A stretch of DNA of 42,278 nt, from assembly GCF_012932365.1 (NCBI RefSeq), contig NZ_JAAIIH010000019.1, positions 1 to 42,278 of the forward strand. The letters run 5' to 3'. The position numbers and the translations under genes were made by a program. The notes under the pieces are model-generated. The model ran no database searches. It was given only the letters and a program-made list of their open reading frames with translations, and had not been told where the DNA came from. The stretch is from Bifidobacterium moraviense. GTDB lineage: Bacteria; Actinomycetota; Actinomycetes; Actinomycetales; Bifidobacteriaceae. This document shows positions 8,187 to 16,687 of this stretch, piece by piece (within the stretch, counting starts at the first letter, position 1; each line of letters begins with the position of its first letter).

Positions 8187-10244
8187 ATGACCGGTAGCGT
8201 CGCAGCCGCATCGTCGCGATTCGTCAGCGCATGGGATCGGACGCTCGACGCATCGCCCGCATACGCGTTCCGTCCGTTCCGTCCCTTCGCCCCCGCCGCC
8301 GACCGCGACGCGTGGGCATCGCTCCCCCGCGATCTGGCGGCGCTGTACGCGCGGCGCGCAGCCGAGCATCGGGACCGCCCATGGCCGCGGCCGCTGGCGC
8401 ACGACTGGGCGCGGTTCTTCCGCGACGGCGACCGCAGGACCTACGAGACGCAGTACGGCGAGATGCGCCGGCGCGTGGCCGACGACCTCATGGCGTTCGG
8501 CGTGGCCGGTCCGGACGGCGAGCGCGGCAGGACGCTGCTGGAGGACATCATCGACGGCGTGACGCTGATCTGCGACCAGTCGGCGTGGCAGGTGCCGGCG
8601 CACAACGCGTACGTGCGCGATGCGCCGCAGCTGCCGTGGCCGGATCCGGACCGTCCCGTGCTCGACCTGTTCGCCTGCGAAACCGGGCAGCTGCTCGCCT
8701 CGGCGCTGTACCTGCTGGGCGGGGCGCTGCCCGAGCCGATCCGCCGGCGCATCGGGCGCGAGCTGGCGCGGCGCATCGTCACGCCGTACCTGACCGACCG
8801 GTTCTGGTGGATGGGCGAGGGCGACGGCCCCACGAACAACTGGACCACGTGGTGCACGCAGAACGTGCTCGCCACGGCGTTCCTCGCGCCGTTCGACGAC
8901 GCGACGCGCCGCCGCGTGGTGACGCGCGCCGCCGCGAGCCTGGACGCGTTCGTGGACGAGTACGGCGACGACGGCTGTTGCACCGAGGGCGCCGGCTACT
9001 ACCATTCCGCGGCCCTGTGCCTGTTCGGCGCGATGCGCATCCTCGCCGAGGCGGCGCCCGAGACGTTCGCGCCGCTGTGGGGCGACGCGAAGATCGCGAA
9101 CATCGCCACGTACATCGCGCGCGTGCGCATCGGCGAGAACCTGTACCTCAACTTCTCGGACTGCTCGATCCACGCCGGGCTCATGGGCATCCGCGAATAC
9201 CTGTTCGCCCGCATGGTGGGCGACGGCGAGATGGCGCGCACGGCGGCGACCGAATGGGCGCACGCGCTGGAGCTCGAGTCCGGCGCCTCCGCCGGCGGAA
9301 GCGGCACCGGACTCGACCCGATGGCCCGCATCGGCGCGCTGAACCCGATGCTCGAGGCGGGCGCGGCGCGGGACATGCTGCGTCTCGCCGAGGACGGCGA
9401 CGGCCAGGACGATCGCGCCGGTTGTGCCGGGCACGGCGAATCCGCCGGGTGTGCCGGATCTGCCGGGCGCGCCGCAGCCGAGCCTCCCGAGACGTACTTC
9501 CCCAGCACCGGCATCGCGGTGCTGCGCGGCGGCGGCTTCGCCGTGGGCGTCAAGGCGGGCCGCAACGGGTTCAGCCACAGCCACAACGACACCGGCAGCG
9601 TGATCGTGTGGCGCGACGGCGCGCCCGTGCTCATCGACCCCGGCGTGGAGACGTACACGCGGCAGACGTTCTCGCCGCGGCGCTACGATCTGTGGACCAT
9701 GCAGTCGTCCTGGCACAATCTGCCCGACTTCGACGGCGTGATGCAGGAGGCGACGCCGTCGTGCGAGGCGCGCGACGTGCGCGTGGCGTTCGGGACGGAC
9801 CGCAGCGTCGTCGAGGCCGATCTGACGCATGCGTGGCCGGCCGCGGCGGGGCTGGGGTCGTATCGACGCGACGTGACGCTGGACAAGGCGGCGCGCACGC
9901 TGACGATCCGTGATGATGCGGACGGCACGTTCGGACTCGCGACCATGCATCTGATGACGGCGGTCGAGCCCGTGCGTCTCCGCGGGAAGGACGCCGATGC
10001 GCCGTCCGGGGAGCACGGGACGTCCGCGGAGGCCGTTGCATCCGCAGGGGCCGTGACGTTCCGGGTCGGAGAGGCGCTGCTCGCCATCGACCGGTCGGCG
10101 GAGACGGATGGGTGCGCGCTCGGCGATGTCGTCGTCGAGCCGAAGCCGCTGGACGACGCCAAGCTGCGCGGCGAGTGGAAGACCGACCGTCTGTGGCGCA
10201 TCAACGTGCCGTTCCGGGGCGCGCTGCGCGTCACCGTGCGCTGA
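8187..10244 (+). CDS. Heparinase II/III family protein (predicted cytosolic)
   Basis: 685 residues from ATG 8187, preceded by AAGGAGGAG at ideal distance. Residues 1 to about 400 look like the alpha/alpha-toroid of heparinase II/III-type polysaccharide lyases, with [10 protein letters not shown] near 217 and [10 protein letters not shown] near 266. Residues from about 435 form the beta-sandwich part, with [15 protein letters not shown] near 461 and [10 protein letters not shown] shortly after. These Asn/His/Tyr-containing motifs hold the catalytic and metal residues of the family, which cleaves uronic-acid-containing glycans by beta-elimination. No signal peptide is visible, so the substrate is probably an imported oligosaccharide. 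The two halves are joined by a Gly/Ala/Cys-rich linker ([17 protein letters not shown]). It stands alone and diverges from gatC; no transporter or sulfatase neighbours are present, so the substrate is unknown. Confidence 0.85.
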   Translation: MTGSVAAASSRFVSAWDRTLDASPAYAFRPFRPFAPAADRDAWASLPRDLAALYARRAAEHRDRPWPRPLAHDWARFFRDGDRRTYETQYGEMRRRVADDLMAFGVAGPDGERGRTLLEDIIDGVTLICDQSAWQVPAHNAYVRDAPQLPWPDPDRPVLDLFACETGQLLASALYLLGGALPEPIRRRIGRELARRIVTPYLTDRFWWMGEGDGPTNNWTTWCTQNVLATAFLAPFDDATRRRVVTRAAASLDAFVDEYGDDGCCTEGAGYYHSAALCLFGAMRILAEAAPETFAPLWGDAKIANIATYIARVRIGENLYLNFSDCSIHAGLMGIREYLFARMVGDGEMARTAATEWAHALELESGASAGGSGTGLDPMARIGALNPMLEAGAARDMLRLAEDGDGQDDRAGCAGHGESAGCAGSAGRAAAEPPETYFPSTGIAVLRGGGFAVGVKAGRNGFSHSHNDTGSVIVWRDGAPVLIDPGVETYTRQTFSPRRYDLWTMQSSWHNLPDFDGVMQEATPSCEARDVRVAFGTDRSVVEADLTHAWPAAAGLGSYRRDVTLDKAARTLTIRDDADGTFGLATMHLMTAVEPVRLRGKDADAPSGEHGTSAEAVASAGAVTFRVGEALLAIDRSAETDGCALGDVVVEPKPLDDAKLRGEWKTDRLWRINVPFRGALRVTVR

Positions 10245-10285
10245 GCGGCGGCTGGATATCCCCCATTTCGTGTCCATCCGCCGCG

Positions 10286-10511
10286 TATCTGCAGAGTCAG
10301 GGGCAGATTTCGCGTTTTGCGGGCAGATATCTGCAGAGTCAGGGGCATTCCGTCGGATATGCGCGGTCGGGCGACGTCAGACGATCATTGGAATTCCGCC
10401 GTTTCCGCTGAACCGAATGCCTCGTCTGATGCCGCGTGTTCGCTCAGAGGCACCCTGACTCCGCAGATATCTGCCGGTGGATTCCCGAATCTACCCCTGA
10501 CTCTGCAGATA
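10286..10511. repeat. Nested inverted-repeat element, copy 2
   Basis: A 226-bp copy of the element at 4224-4427. Outer arms 10286-10309 and 10488-10511 match at 23 of 24 positions. Inner arms 10324-10347 and 10450-10473 are near-perfect. The 14-nt spacers (10310-10323, 10474-10487) are the same length as in the other copies but differ in sequence. The core is 102 bp and contains GGAATTCCGCCGTTTCC (10390-10406), shared with the other copies. It lies 41 nt after the heparinase stop, in the convergent gap before the ABC permease. The rest of that gap (10512-10684) holds no gene I can support. Confidence 0.9.
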
Positions 10512-10684
10512 GCGTGCCCTGACGGCCGACGAACGGGAAGCGTCCGCGCGGATTCGGCATCCTTCCCGTCCGAGTCCCGTCTTTTCCGATGCCCATTGCC
10601 GCGCATCGGTGCCGCCGCACCGACTTCCACCTGCGATCGTGGTACGCCGACGCGCGGCGACATGCATCGGCACGACGGTACGCG

Positions 10685-11710
10685 TCACTTCACGTCGGCG
10701 CGACGGAGCACCAGCAGGCCGATCGCGTACATCGCCGCGGCCCATGCCGCGAAGATCAAGCCGGCCTGCCACCACGTCGGGTCGAAGTACTTGTCCTCCG
10801 TGGAGACGACGCCGAGCACCGCCGCCGTCATCGGCGACTCGCCGCCCGCGTCGGGGCCGGACAGAAACGCGCTCATCACCGAGCTGGGCAGGCAGTTGCC
10901 GATGCTGGTGACCGCCGAGCGCAGCTTCTCGTTGAGCGAGGCGACGCCCAGCACGGACGGCAGGATGGACCACAGACCGATCAGCGCGAACACGCCGCCC
11001 ACGGTGGACCGGCAGATCGCGCCGAGGCCCAGCGCCATGACGGCCATGACCATGCCTGCCGCGGGTGCGCCGAGCAGACAGATCATCGGCAGCGCGCGGT
11101 ACGCATCGTCCAGCGGCGTGATCTCGATGCCGCCGAGCACGACCCGGGCCGCCACCCACGCGAGCGCGACGCCCACGAGCGTGGTCGCGAACGCCATCAG
11201 CGCCGCGACGACGCCCTTCGCCGCCAGATACATGCCGCGGCGCGGATTGGCCACGAATCCCGACTGGATGGTGAGGTTCGTGTACTCGCTCGTGATGGCC
11301 ATGACGCCGAAGATGCCGATCACCACCGCGGCCGTGGGCACCATGACGGTCGTGGACAGCCACACGCTGGACTCCTCGATGGGCCGCGGCGTGTCCAGCG
11401 TGGTCATCGCGCCGGTGGCCGGATCGTAGCTGATGGAGGCCATCGCCTTGTACGAGGCCGCGGAGATGGCGCCGCCGGCCACGATGAGCAGCGCGGCGAT
11501 GACGAGCAGCCAGTACGTGGACTTGATCGACAGCAGCTTGGTGAGCTCGGAACGCACGCTGCCGAGGAAGCCGAGCCGCAGGCGTCCGGCGGACATGCGG
11601 CGTCCGGTCGTGTAGCCGTTGCTGACATTGCTGCCGTTGCCGGGGTTGTTGGGGTTGTTGCCGTTGCTGACGGCGGTGGACGGAGCCGGGGCCGATGCGG
11701 GAGCGCTCAT
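10685..11710 (-). CDS. ABC-2 type transporter permease
   Basis: 341 residues. The first 45 residues are a Pro/Ala/Asn/Gly-rich cytosolic tail (NGNNPNNPGNGSNVSNG). About six membrane segments follow, including YWLLVIAALLIVAGGAISA, VMVPTAAVVIGIFGVMAI, LMAFATTLVGVALAWVAA, CLLGAPAAGMVMAVMALGLG, STVGGVFALIGLWSI and a C-terminal LIFAAWAAAMYAIGLLVL. A large loop carries YKAMASISYDPATGAM. This is the ABC-2/NatB-type architecture used for export of peptides, lipids or antibiotics. Its ATG overlaps the stop of the ATPase gene by 4 nt (ATGA), so the two are coupled and surely partners. The cargo is unknown. Confidence 0.9.
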   Translation of the reverse strand: MSAPASAPAPSTAVSNGNNPNNPGNGSNVSNGYTTGRRMSAGRLRLGFLGSVRSELTKLLSIKSTYWLLVIAALLIVAGGAISAASYKAMASISYDPATGAMTTLDTPRPIEESSVWLSTTVMVPTAAVVIGIFGVMAITSEYTNLTIQSGFVANPRRGMYLAAKGVVAALMAFATTLVGVALAWVAARVVLGGIEITPLDDAYRALPMICLLGAPAAGMVMAVMALGLGAICRSTVGGVFALIGLWSILPSVLGVASLNEKLRSAVTSIGNCLPSSVMSAFLSGPDAGGESPMTAAVLGVVSTEDKYFDPTWWQAGLIFAAWAAAMYAIGLLVLRRADVK

Positions 11711-12789
11711 CGGGTGACCTCCTTCGGGGATGCTGCGGGTCGGGCGGGAGACGCGGGCGGGACTGGCGGCATTGCGGACACGGGTGCCGGTCCGGGAGCC
11801 GGAGTGGGTGCCGGAGTGGAAGCCGGAGCGCCGTATTGGACGGGTTTCTGCCCGGGCACCTCGCGGTTCGCGTATTGGACCTCGCCGTGAGTGAGGGTCA
11901 TGTACGCCTCCTCGAGCGAGGCACGCTCCTCGACGAATTCGTAGGTGACGAGCCGCGTCTGCGCGAACACGCGGGCAGCGGTCTCAAGGTCGGCGCCGGA
12001 GATGCGGAACACTTCGCCGATGGCCGGATCGGACGTCCTGCGCTCGACCGGCTCGACGGTGACGTCGGGCGCGGAGGCGAAGATGGCCCTGAGCCTGTCC
12101 GGTTCCGGCGTGGCCACGCGCAGCGCGTGCGCGGAATGCTCGGCCACGAAGTCCGCGACCGTGGTGGTCTCGAGGATCCGGCCCTGTCCGATGATGACGA
12201 GGTTGTCCGCGGTGAGGGCGACTTCGCTCATGAGATGGGAGCTGAGCAGCACGGCGCGTCCCTGTCCGGCGTAGAACCGGCACAGTTCGCGCACCCATTT
12301 GACGCCTTCGGGGTCGAGGCCGTTGACGGGTTCGTCGAGGATGAGGTTGCGCGGGTCGCCGAGCAGCGCGGCCGCGATGGAGAGACGCTGGCTCATGCCG
12401 AGGCTGAATGCGCCGGCGCGGCGTCGTTTGACGGAGGCGATGCCGGTGAGGTCCATGACCTCGTCCACGCGGGAGACCGGGATGCCGTTGGTCTGCGCCA
12501 GAGCCTTGAGGTGTGCGTAGGCGGAACGGCCCTTGTGCGCCGACTTGGCGTCGAGCACCGCACCGACCGCGGCCATGGGCGCCTTGGCGGAGCGGAAGGG
12601 GCTGCCGTCGATGAGCGCGCGTCCGGAGTCGGGGGCGATGAGTCCGAGCGCCGCCCGCATGGTGGTGGATTTGCCGGCGCCGTTGGGGCCGAGGAAGCCG
12701 GTGACCTTGCCGTCCTCTGCCGTGAAGCTGACGTCGTTGAGGACCGGCTTGCCGCCGAATCGTTTGCTGATGTGTTCGATGGTGATCAT
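11707..12789 (-). CDS. ABC transporter ATP-binding protein
   Basis: 360 residues from ATG 12789, with GGGGAG about 7 nt upstream. Walker A is GPNGAGKS (34-41), the signature is SLGMSQRLS (129-137), and Walker B LILDEP (149-154) is followed by VNGLDPEG and the H-loop in LLSSHLMSE. This is a DrrA/CcmA-type exporter ATPase (TIGR-style drug/bacteriocin exporter) that pairs with the overlapping permease. After the nucleotide-binding domain and a regulatory C-terminal region, residues from about 315 form a Pro/Ala-rich tail (repeated TPAP, GPAP and PP motifs) that is not part of the fold. The longer upstream reading in this frame consists of low-complexity PTESDQSDQTQPIQP and is rejected. Confidence 0.95.
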   Translation of the reverse strand: MITIEHISKRFGGKPVLNDVSFTAEDGKVTGFLGPNGAGKSTTMRAALGLIAPDSGRALIDGSPFRSAKAPMAAVGAVLDAKSAHKGRSAYAHLKALAQTNGIPVSRVDEVMDLTGIASVKRRRAGAFSLGMSQRLSIAAALLGDPRNLILDEPVNGLDPEGVKWVRELCRFYAGQGRAVLLSSHLMSEVALTADNLVIIGQGRILETTTVADFVAEHSAHALRVATPEPDRLRAIFASAPDVTVEPVERRTSDPAIGEVFRISGADLETAARVFAQTRLVTYEFVEERASLEEAYMTLTHGEVQYANREVPGQKPVQYGAPASTPAPTPAPGPAPVSAMPPVPPASPARPAASPKEVTR

Positions 12790-13346
12790 GCGTGCTCTCC
12801 CCTTGTCTGCCCGCATTGCTCGCTGTTCTGGTTCCGGTGGTTGGATTGGTTGGGTCTGGTCGGATTGGTCGGATTCGGTCGGCCGGTCTGGTTTGGACCG
12901 GTTCCGGTCGGCCGGCAATCGGTCGGCCGGATACGGCATGTTTGCGCGTATCGTCCCCGTTGCCTGCTCCGCCGGTGTGCGGACGATGCGCTGCGCCGCT
13001 CATCGTGGGCAAAGTTGAGTTCAGTCTAGCAGCGCGGGCGACGCGACGATAGGGTCCCGGCGGATTATTGATCTCATGCGGCCGTCGATGCCGATGACGG
13101 CTCTCGCGATCCCGATACGCCAGAGGGAGCCTTCGGGCTTCGACCGTTGCCGAGCCTCCTCTGCCGGGGCCGCAGGCTGCGCGTTCCCATCCTCGTCGGG
13201 GCATGATGCTGCCGCCGGTGTCGAGTATCCTCGCCCTGCCTGCCGTGTTCTGCTTGCCGCGACGCATGCCGCGACGCATGCTTCGGCGCGCGACCATGTG
13301 TGCCGGTGCGCGGCGCATGCCGACGCGTCGTGCACGGCCATTAGTG
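12790..13346. other. 557-nt gap without a supported gene
   Basis: Positions 12828-12930 are a low-complexity tract of short TTGG/GGTCGG units, just upstream of the ABC ATPase and possibly part of its leader. TAGACT (minus strand, about 13021-13026) could be a -10 box, but no -35 was found. An imperfect inverted repeat lies near 13119-13165. CGACGCATGC repeats occur near 13260-13280. AAAGTTGAGTTCA near 13013 resembles half of an HspR site, but the second half is missing. Confidence 0.6.
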
Positions 13347-14222
13347 TCATGCCGGCTCGGTTCGGTCGGGCGCGGGCTGGGCGCAATGTCCGTGCTGGGC
13401 TATCCAGCTGTGCATGGCCACGGCCGCGGCGGCGCCGGCGTTGATGGAGCGCACCGATCCGAATTGGGAAATGTACACCACGTCGTCCGCCAGTTCGAGC
13501 GCCTTCTCGCTCAGTCCGGGTCCTTCCGCGCCGAAGAGCATGAGGCAGCGTGCGGGGAAGCGGTAGGTTTCGATGGGGACCGCGCCGGGGATGATGTCGA
13601 GCGCGATGACGCGTGCGCCCCGCAGTTCCCTGATGCGCGCGTCGGCGGCGTCCACGGCCGCGAGCGCGCGGGCGGCGGATTGGGAGTCCCCGGTCTCCGA
13701 CGCCCAATGGGCGTGGATGGCGGCGGACTGCGCGTCCGCACGTGCGGCGGCGATCTCGCCGGCGATGCGGTACCGCCACGCCTCCACGAGTTCGGCGATG
13801 GACGGATGATGCTCGACGTGCTGGTACAGCTCGGTCATGAGCGCGCCCTTGCGATTCCATTTGTGCGGTCCGACGATGTGGACGCGGCGCGCGGTGAAGG
13901 CGTTGGCCGTGCGCACCATGGAACCGATGTTGAAGTCGTGCGTCCAGTTCTCCACCGCGACTTCGAAGTCGTGCCGTCCTCTGGCATCGAGGTCCTCCCT
14001 GATGGCCTCGACGGTCCAGTACCGATAGCGGTCGAGCACGTTGCGCCGGTCGCCGCCGTCGAGCAGCGCCGTGTCGTAGCGTCCGTCGTAGCCGGGCGAG
14101 TCCGGATCGTCGGGGCGCGGTTCGCCGGGATGGACCTCGCTCCACGGGCCGAGCCCGACCTCGCGGAACGTCGGTTCGCCCGAGGCCTTGGAAGCGACGG
14201 TGATGGGATTGGGTTCGCGCAT
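13347..14222 (-). CDS. TrmH/SpoU family RNA methyltransferase
   Basis: 291 residues from ATG 14222, with GAGGTGA about 8 nt upstream. The three SPOUT motifs are clear: motif 1 FNIGSMVRTANAF, motif 2 LMLFGAEGPGLSEKAL, and motif 3 VVYISQFGSVRSINAGAAAA. They form the trefoil knot that binds S-adenosylmethionine and 2'-O-methylates a ribose in tRNA or rRNA. The N-terminal 70 residues (PRPDDPDSPGYDGRYD) are a family-variable extension. An insert of about 40 residues rich in Ala/Asp between HPSIAELVEAWRYRI and RELRGARVIALDIIPG lengthens the knot domain. The RNA target cannot be read from the sequence. Confidence 0.9.
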   Translation of the reverse strand: MREPNPITVASKASGEPTFREVGLGPWSEVHPGEPRPDDPDSPGYDGRYDTALLDGGDRRNVLDRYRYWTVEAIREDLDARGRHDFEVAVENWTHDFNIGSMVRTANAFTARRVHIVGPHKWNRKGALMTELYQHVEHHPSIAELVEAWRYRIAGEIAAARADAQSAAIHAHWASETGDSQSAARALAAVDAADARIRELRGARVIALDIIPGAVPIETYRFPARCLMLFGAEGPGLSEKALELADDVVYISQFGSVRSINAGAAAAVAMHSWIAQHGHCAQPAPDRTEPA

Positions 14223-14305
14223 GTTCGATGTCACCTCAATGTCGTCCTGCCGCATATTCCACGGCCGCGTATTCCATGAGCCGTGAGCCATGGCCCGGCC
14301 GCCGG

Positions 14306-14329
14306 CAGTCGGTCAGTCGGTCAGTCGGT
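14306..14329. repeat. 8-bp tandem repeat
   Basis: CAGTCGGT occurs three times in succession between the methyltransferase and phosphoribosyltransferase genes. Confidence 0.85.
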
Positions 14330-14375
14330 CGTGGGCCGTTCGATGATCATCGGGCGTTGCCCGCCGCCTGCCGCC

Positions 14376-14391
14376 GTCCGGACGTCCGGAC
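14376..14391. terminator. 16-bp perfect palindrome at the end of the phosphoribosyltransferase gene
   Basis: GTCCGGACGTCCGGAC is fully self-complementary and starts 2 nt past the stop codon. It could fold as a short GC hairpin, or bind a dimeric protein. No T-run. Confidence 0.4.
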
Positions 14392-14393
14392 CG

Positions 14394-15038
14394 TCAGTCG
14401 TCGTTCGGCGCCCGGAGCTCGGCCTCGTCGTAGGCGCGGATGAACGGCAGTTCGCTTTCCTCCCCCGTGACGGGATGGATGACGTTGAGCGTACGGAACG
14501 GGCCGCCGATGAGCGCGGCGACGCCCAGCACCTCGGCTCCCTCCTTCTTGACGATGCCGAAGTCGAGGCTGAGTTCGTTGCCGTTGCGCAGCGTGACCAG
14601 CGACGATGTCTGCACGTAGGACTTTTCGCTCAGCCACGAGTCGATGAGAATGACGCGCTTGCCCTTGATGGAGGGCCCCTTGACGGACGGATACACGAAG
14701 TCCATGACGAATCCGTCGAGATCCTGTCCGCGGGATCCCGCCGCGGTGATCATGGAGGTGACCAGCGGCACGGCCGCCGCGGTGAGCGCGCCCACGGCGT
14801 CGAAGTCATCGAGCGTGTAGCCCTCCTCCTCGACGGTGTCGAGCAGCACATGGCCGACCAGCTCCGCACCACGGTGATGGAACGTCACGTCAGACAGTTC
14901 GCTGAACGGCTTGGTCGCGATGGAATCCTCGAGCAGTCGGCGCAGCTGCGCCTTCGGCTCCTGCATCTCGAGGGGCAGTTCGCCGCGCAGCCCCGCGGGA
15001 CCGGTGGGACGAAAACCAGTGGAAGCGTCTTCTGTCAT
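14394..15038 (-). CDS. Phosphoribosyltransferase-like protein (orotate PRTase relative)
   Basis: 214 residues from ATG 15038, chosen because AAAGG is 8 nt upstream; an ATG two codons earlier (15044) has AAAGG too close. The fold is a type I PRTase: VPLVTSMITAAGSRGQDLDGF, then a buried strand KRVILIDSWLSEKSYVQTSS at the place of the PRPP loop. In orotate PRTase that loop normally reads with two adjacent acidic residues (DD) followed by Thr/Gly. Here it is DSWLSEKS, so PRPP binding may be altered. It may be a regulatory or salvage paralogue rather than PyrE. It lies 41 nt downstream of rmuC on the same strand. Confidence 0.65.
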   Translation of the reverse strand: MTEDASTGFRPTGPAGLRGELPLEMQEPKAQLRRLLEDSIATKPFSELSDVTFHHRGAELVGHVLLDTVEEEGYTLDDFDAVGALTAAAVPLVTSMITAAGSRGQDLDGFVMDFVYPSVKGPSIKGKRVILIDSWLSEKSYVQTSSLVTLRNGNELSLDFGIVKKEGAEVLGVAALIGGPFRTLNVIHPVTGEESELPFIRAYDEAELRAPNDD

Positions 15039-15079
15039 AGCCATGCCTTTCAGCCTATCCGCAGCCGGGTACGGATCGG

Positions 15080-16444
15080 TTACGATTCGGTCGACGACCC
15101 GGCGTCGTCGAACTGGGTCTCGGGAGCATTGAGCTCACGGATGTTGGCCTTGTCCGGGTCGATGAGTTCCACGTCGCCGATCACGCGGGACCGGTCGAGC
15201 TTCTGCAGCTTGCGCGCCGAGACCAGCACGCGGGACTCCAACGATGCGGCGAACTGATTGTATGCGCCCACGGTCTTGGTGATGGCGTTGCCCAGCTTGG
15301 TGGCCTTGTCGCCGAGCACCGCGAACCGTTCGTAGAGCTCCCGGGACAGATCGAACAGCGTCTTGGCGTCATCCGTCAGGCTCTGCTGCTGCCACGCGTA
15401 GGCCACCGACTTGAGCACCGCCCACAGTGTGACCGGCGACGTCAGCGCCACCTTGCGCGCGAAGGCGTCGTCCATGAGCGTGGGATCGGCCTCGAGCGCG
15501 GCCTGCAGCAGCGACTCGTTGGGGATGAACGCCACCACGAAATCCGGCGCCGTGGGGAACGCGTTCCAATATGCCTTGTCCGACAACGTCTTGACGTGCT
15601 CGCGCAGATCATGCGCATGGGCCCTCAGCAGATCGGACTTGCGTTCCAGCTCCTCCGGCGACGCCGTGTCCGGGATCTCGCACGCCTTCTGGTAGCTGGC
15701 GTACGGCACCTTGGCGTCGATCGGAATCGTCTTGTTGCCCGGCAGATGCACCACCATGTCCGGGCGCTGGATGCGTCCGTCGGCATCGGTGACGACGACC
15801 TGGGTGTCGAAATCGACATGGTCGAGCAGCCCCGCGGACTCCACGATGTTCTTCAGCTGCGCCTCGCCCCAGGCGCCGCGCACCTTGTTGTTCCGCAACG
15901 CGGCGGACAGCGAGCTGGTCTCCCGGTCAAGACGCGCCTGCTGCTCGCCGAGCCCCTTGAGCTGTTCGCCCAGGGCACCCATCTCGTGCCTGCGGCCCTC
16001 CTCGATCTGCGTGACCTTGAGCTGCAGGGCGTCGAGGTTCTTCTGCACCGGCGCCAACGCGCTGAGCACCTTGCTCTGTTCCCTGAGCGCGGCCTCACGC
16101 TCCAGCTCACGCTGGGCGGCCTGCTCCTGCGCCCGCTCGCGCTCGCGCTGCAGCCGGTTCTGCTCGGCCTGCTGCAGCTGGGCCAGCTGAGACTGCACGT
16201 ATCCCAGCTGCCGCTCCAGCCCCTCGCTGCGCGTTCTGGCGGCAACGGACTGCGAGTTCGCCCGCTCCAGCTCGGTGCGCATGGCATCGAGACGGGACCG
16301 TCCGTCCTCCACCTCGCGCATCGACTGCGCGCGCACCGATTCGGCGCCTCGGCCCCTGCCGAGCACGTACCCGACGGCGAAGCCGATGGCGCCCCCGATC
16401 AGCAACGTCGCGACCAGCGCGACCACATCAACAATATCGAACAT
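15080..16444 (-). CDS. rmuC: DNA recombination protein RmuC
   Basis: 454 residues. Residues 8-28 are a membrane anchor (VALVATLLIGGAIGFAVGYV). Residues 35 to about 165 form a long coiled coil rich in Gln/Glu/Arg. The RmuC nuclease-like domain then follows, with ALRNNKVRGAWGEAQLKNIV, PDMVVHLPGNKTIPIDAKVP and AFPTAPDFVVAFIPNES, typical of this PD-(D/E)XK-related family. RmuC limits inversions at short inverted repeats in E. coli, where the gene (yigN) is a LexA target. The ATG at 16444 is embedded in a LexA box and has no good ribosome-binding site at normal distance, so a leaderless or near-leaderless start is possible. No upstream in-frame alternative survives a stop codon. Confidence 0.9.
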   Translation of the reverse strand: MFDIVDVVALVATLLIGGAIGFAVGYVLGRGRGAESVRAQSMREVEDGRSRLDAMRTELERANSQSVAARTRSEGLERQLGYVQSQLAQLQQAEQNRLQRERERAQEQAAQRELEREAALREQSKVLSALAPVQKNLDALQLKVTQIEEGRRHEMGALGEQLKGLGEQQARLDRETSSLSAALRNNKVRGAWGEAQLKNIVESAGLLDHVDFDTQVVVTDADGRIQRPDMVVHLPGNKTIPIDAKVPYASYQKACEIPDTASPEELERKSDLLRAHAHDLREHVKTLSDKAYWNAFPTAPDFVVAFIPNESLLQAALEADPTLMDDAFARKVALTSPVTLWAVLKSVAYAWQQQSLTDDAKTLFDLSRELYERFAVLGDKATKLGNAITKTVGAYNQFAASLESRVLVSARKLQKLDRSRVIGDVELIDPDKANIRELNAPETQFDDAGSSTES

Positions 16445-16452
16445 GTGTTCTA
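16437..16452. promoter_or_regulatory. LexA (SOS) box overlapping the rmuC start codon
   Basis: TCGAACATGTGTTCTA contains GAAC-N4-GTTC and matches the Gram-positive consensus CGAACATATGTTCG at nearly every position. The complement of the rmuC ATG is inside it (16442-16444). LexA bound here would cover the translation start region and probably the transcription start. Confidence 0.7.
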
Positions 16453-16546
16453 TCTGAACATTCCCTGCGGACCGAACATGGCAAGGGCACCTCCACGAAA
16501 CCGCGCGACGCTTACAAAATCAAGGCAACACGCCGATGGTCCATGC

Positions 16547-16562
16547 TCGAACATATGTTCTA
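16547..16562. promoter_or_regulatory. Second LexA (SOS) box
   Basis: TCGAACATATGTTCTA, with a perfect GAACATATGTTC core, lies 110 bp from the first box in the divergent gap between rmuC and the P-type ATPase gene. TTGACA follows on the minus strand (16563-16568), but no -10 was found at the correct distance. Either gene could be controlled by this box. Confidence 0.75.
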
Positions 16563-16687
16563 TGTCAAGACTTCGATCAACGGCGAAGAAGATTTCGTAA
16601 GCCCGCGGAAAAACCGGCCGGGAGCGGTGGACAGCACGCGGCCCGACACGTAGAGTTCACGACGTACCCCCGGAAGAGAGGAAAGCA

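Noticed and set aside
13010..13034. Possible second HspR site (AAAGTTGAGTTCA)
   Set aside because: Only one half-site is present; the ACTCAAG half is missing and no heat-shock gene follows.
13021..13346. Small coding gene between the ABC exporter and the methyltransferase
   Set aside because: All frames give low-complexity Arg/Ala/Pro products and no ribosome-binding site is placed before a start.
16540..16568. Promoter TTGACA on the minus strand next to the distal LexA box
   Set aside because: The hexamer at 17-18 nt downstream (CATGGA/ATGGAC) is not a -10 box, so it was not annotated as a promoter.
16655..16687. Copper-regulator (CsoR-like) operator before the P-type ATPase
   Set aside because: Only one half (TACCCCC) is found; the facing GGGGGTA half is absent.
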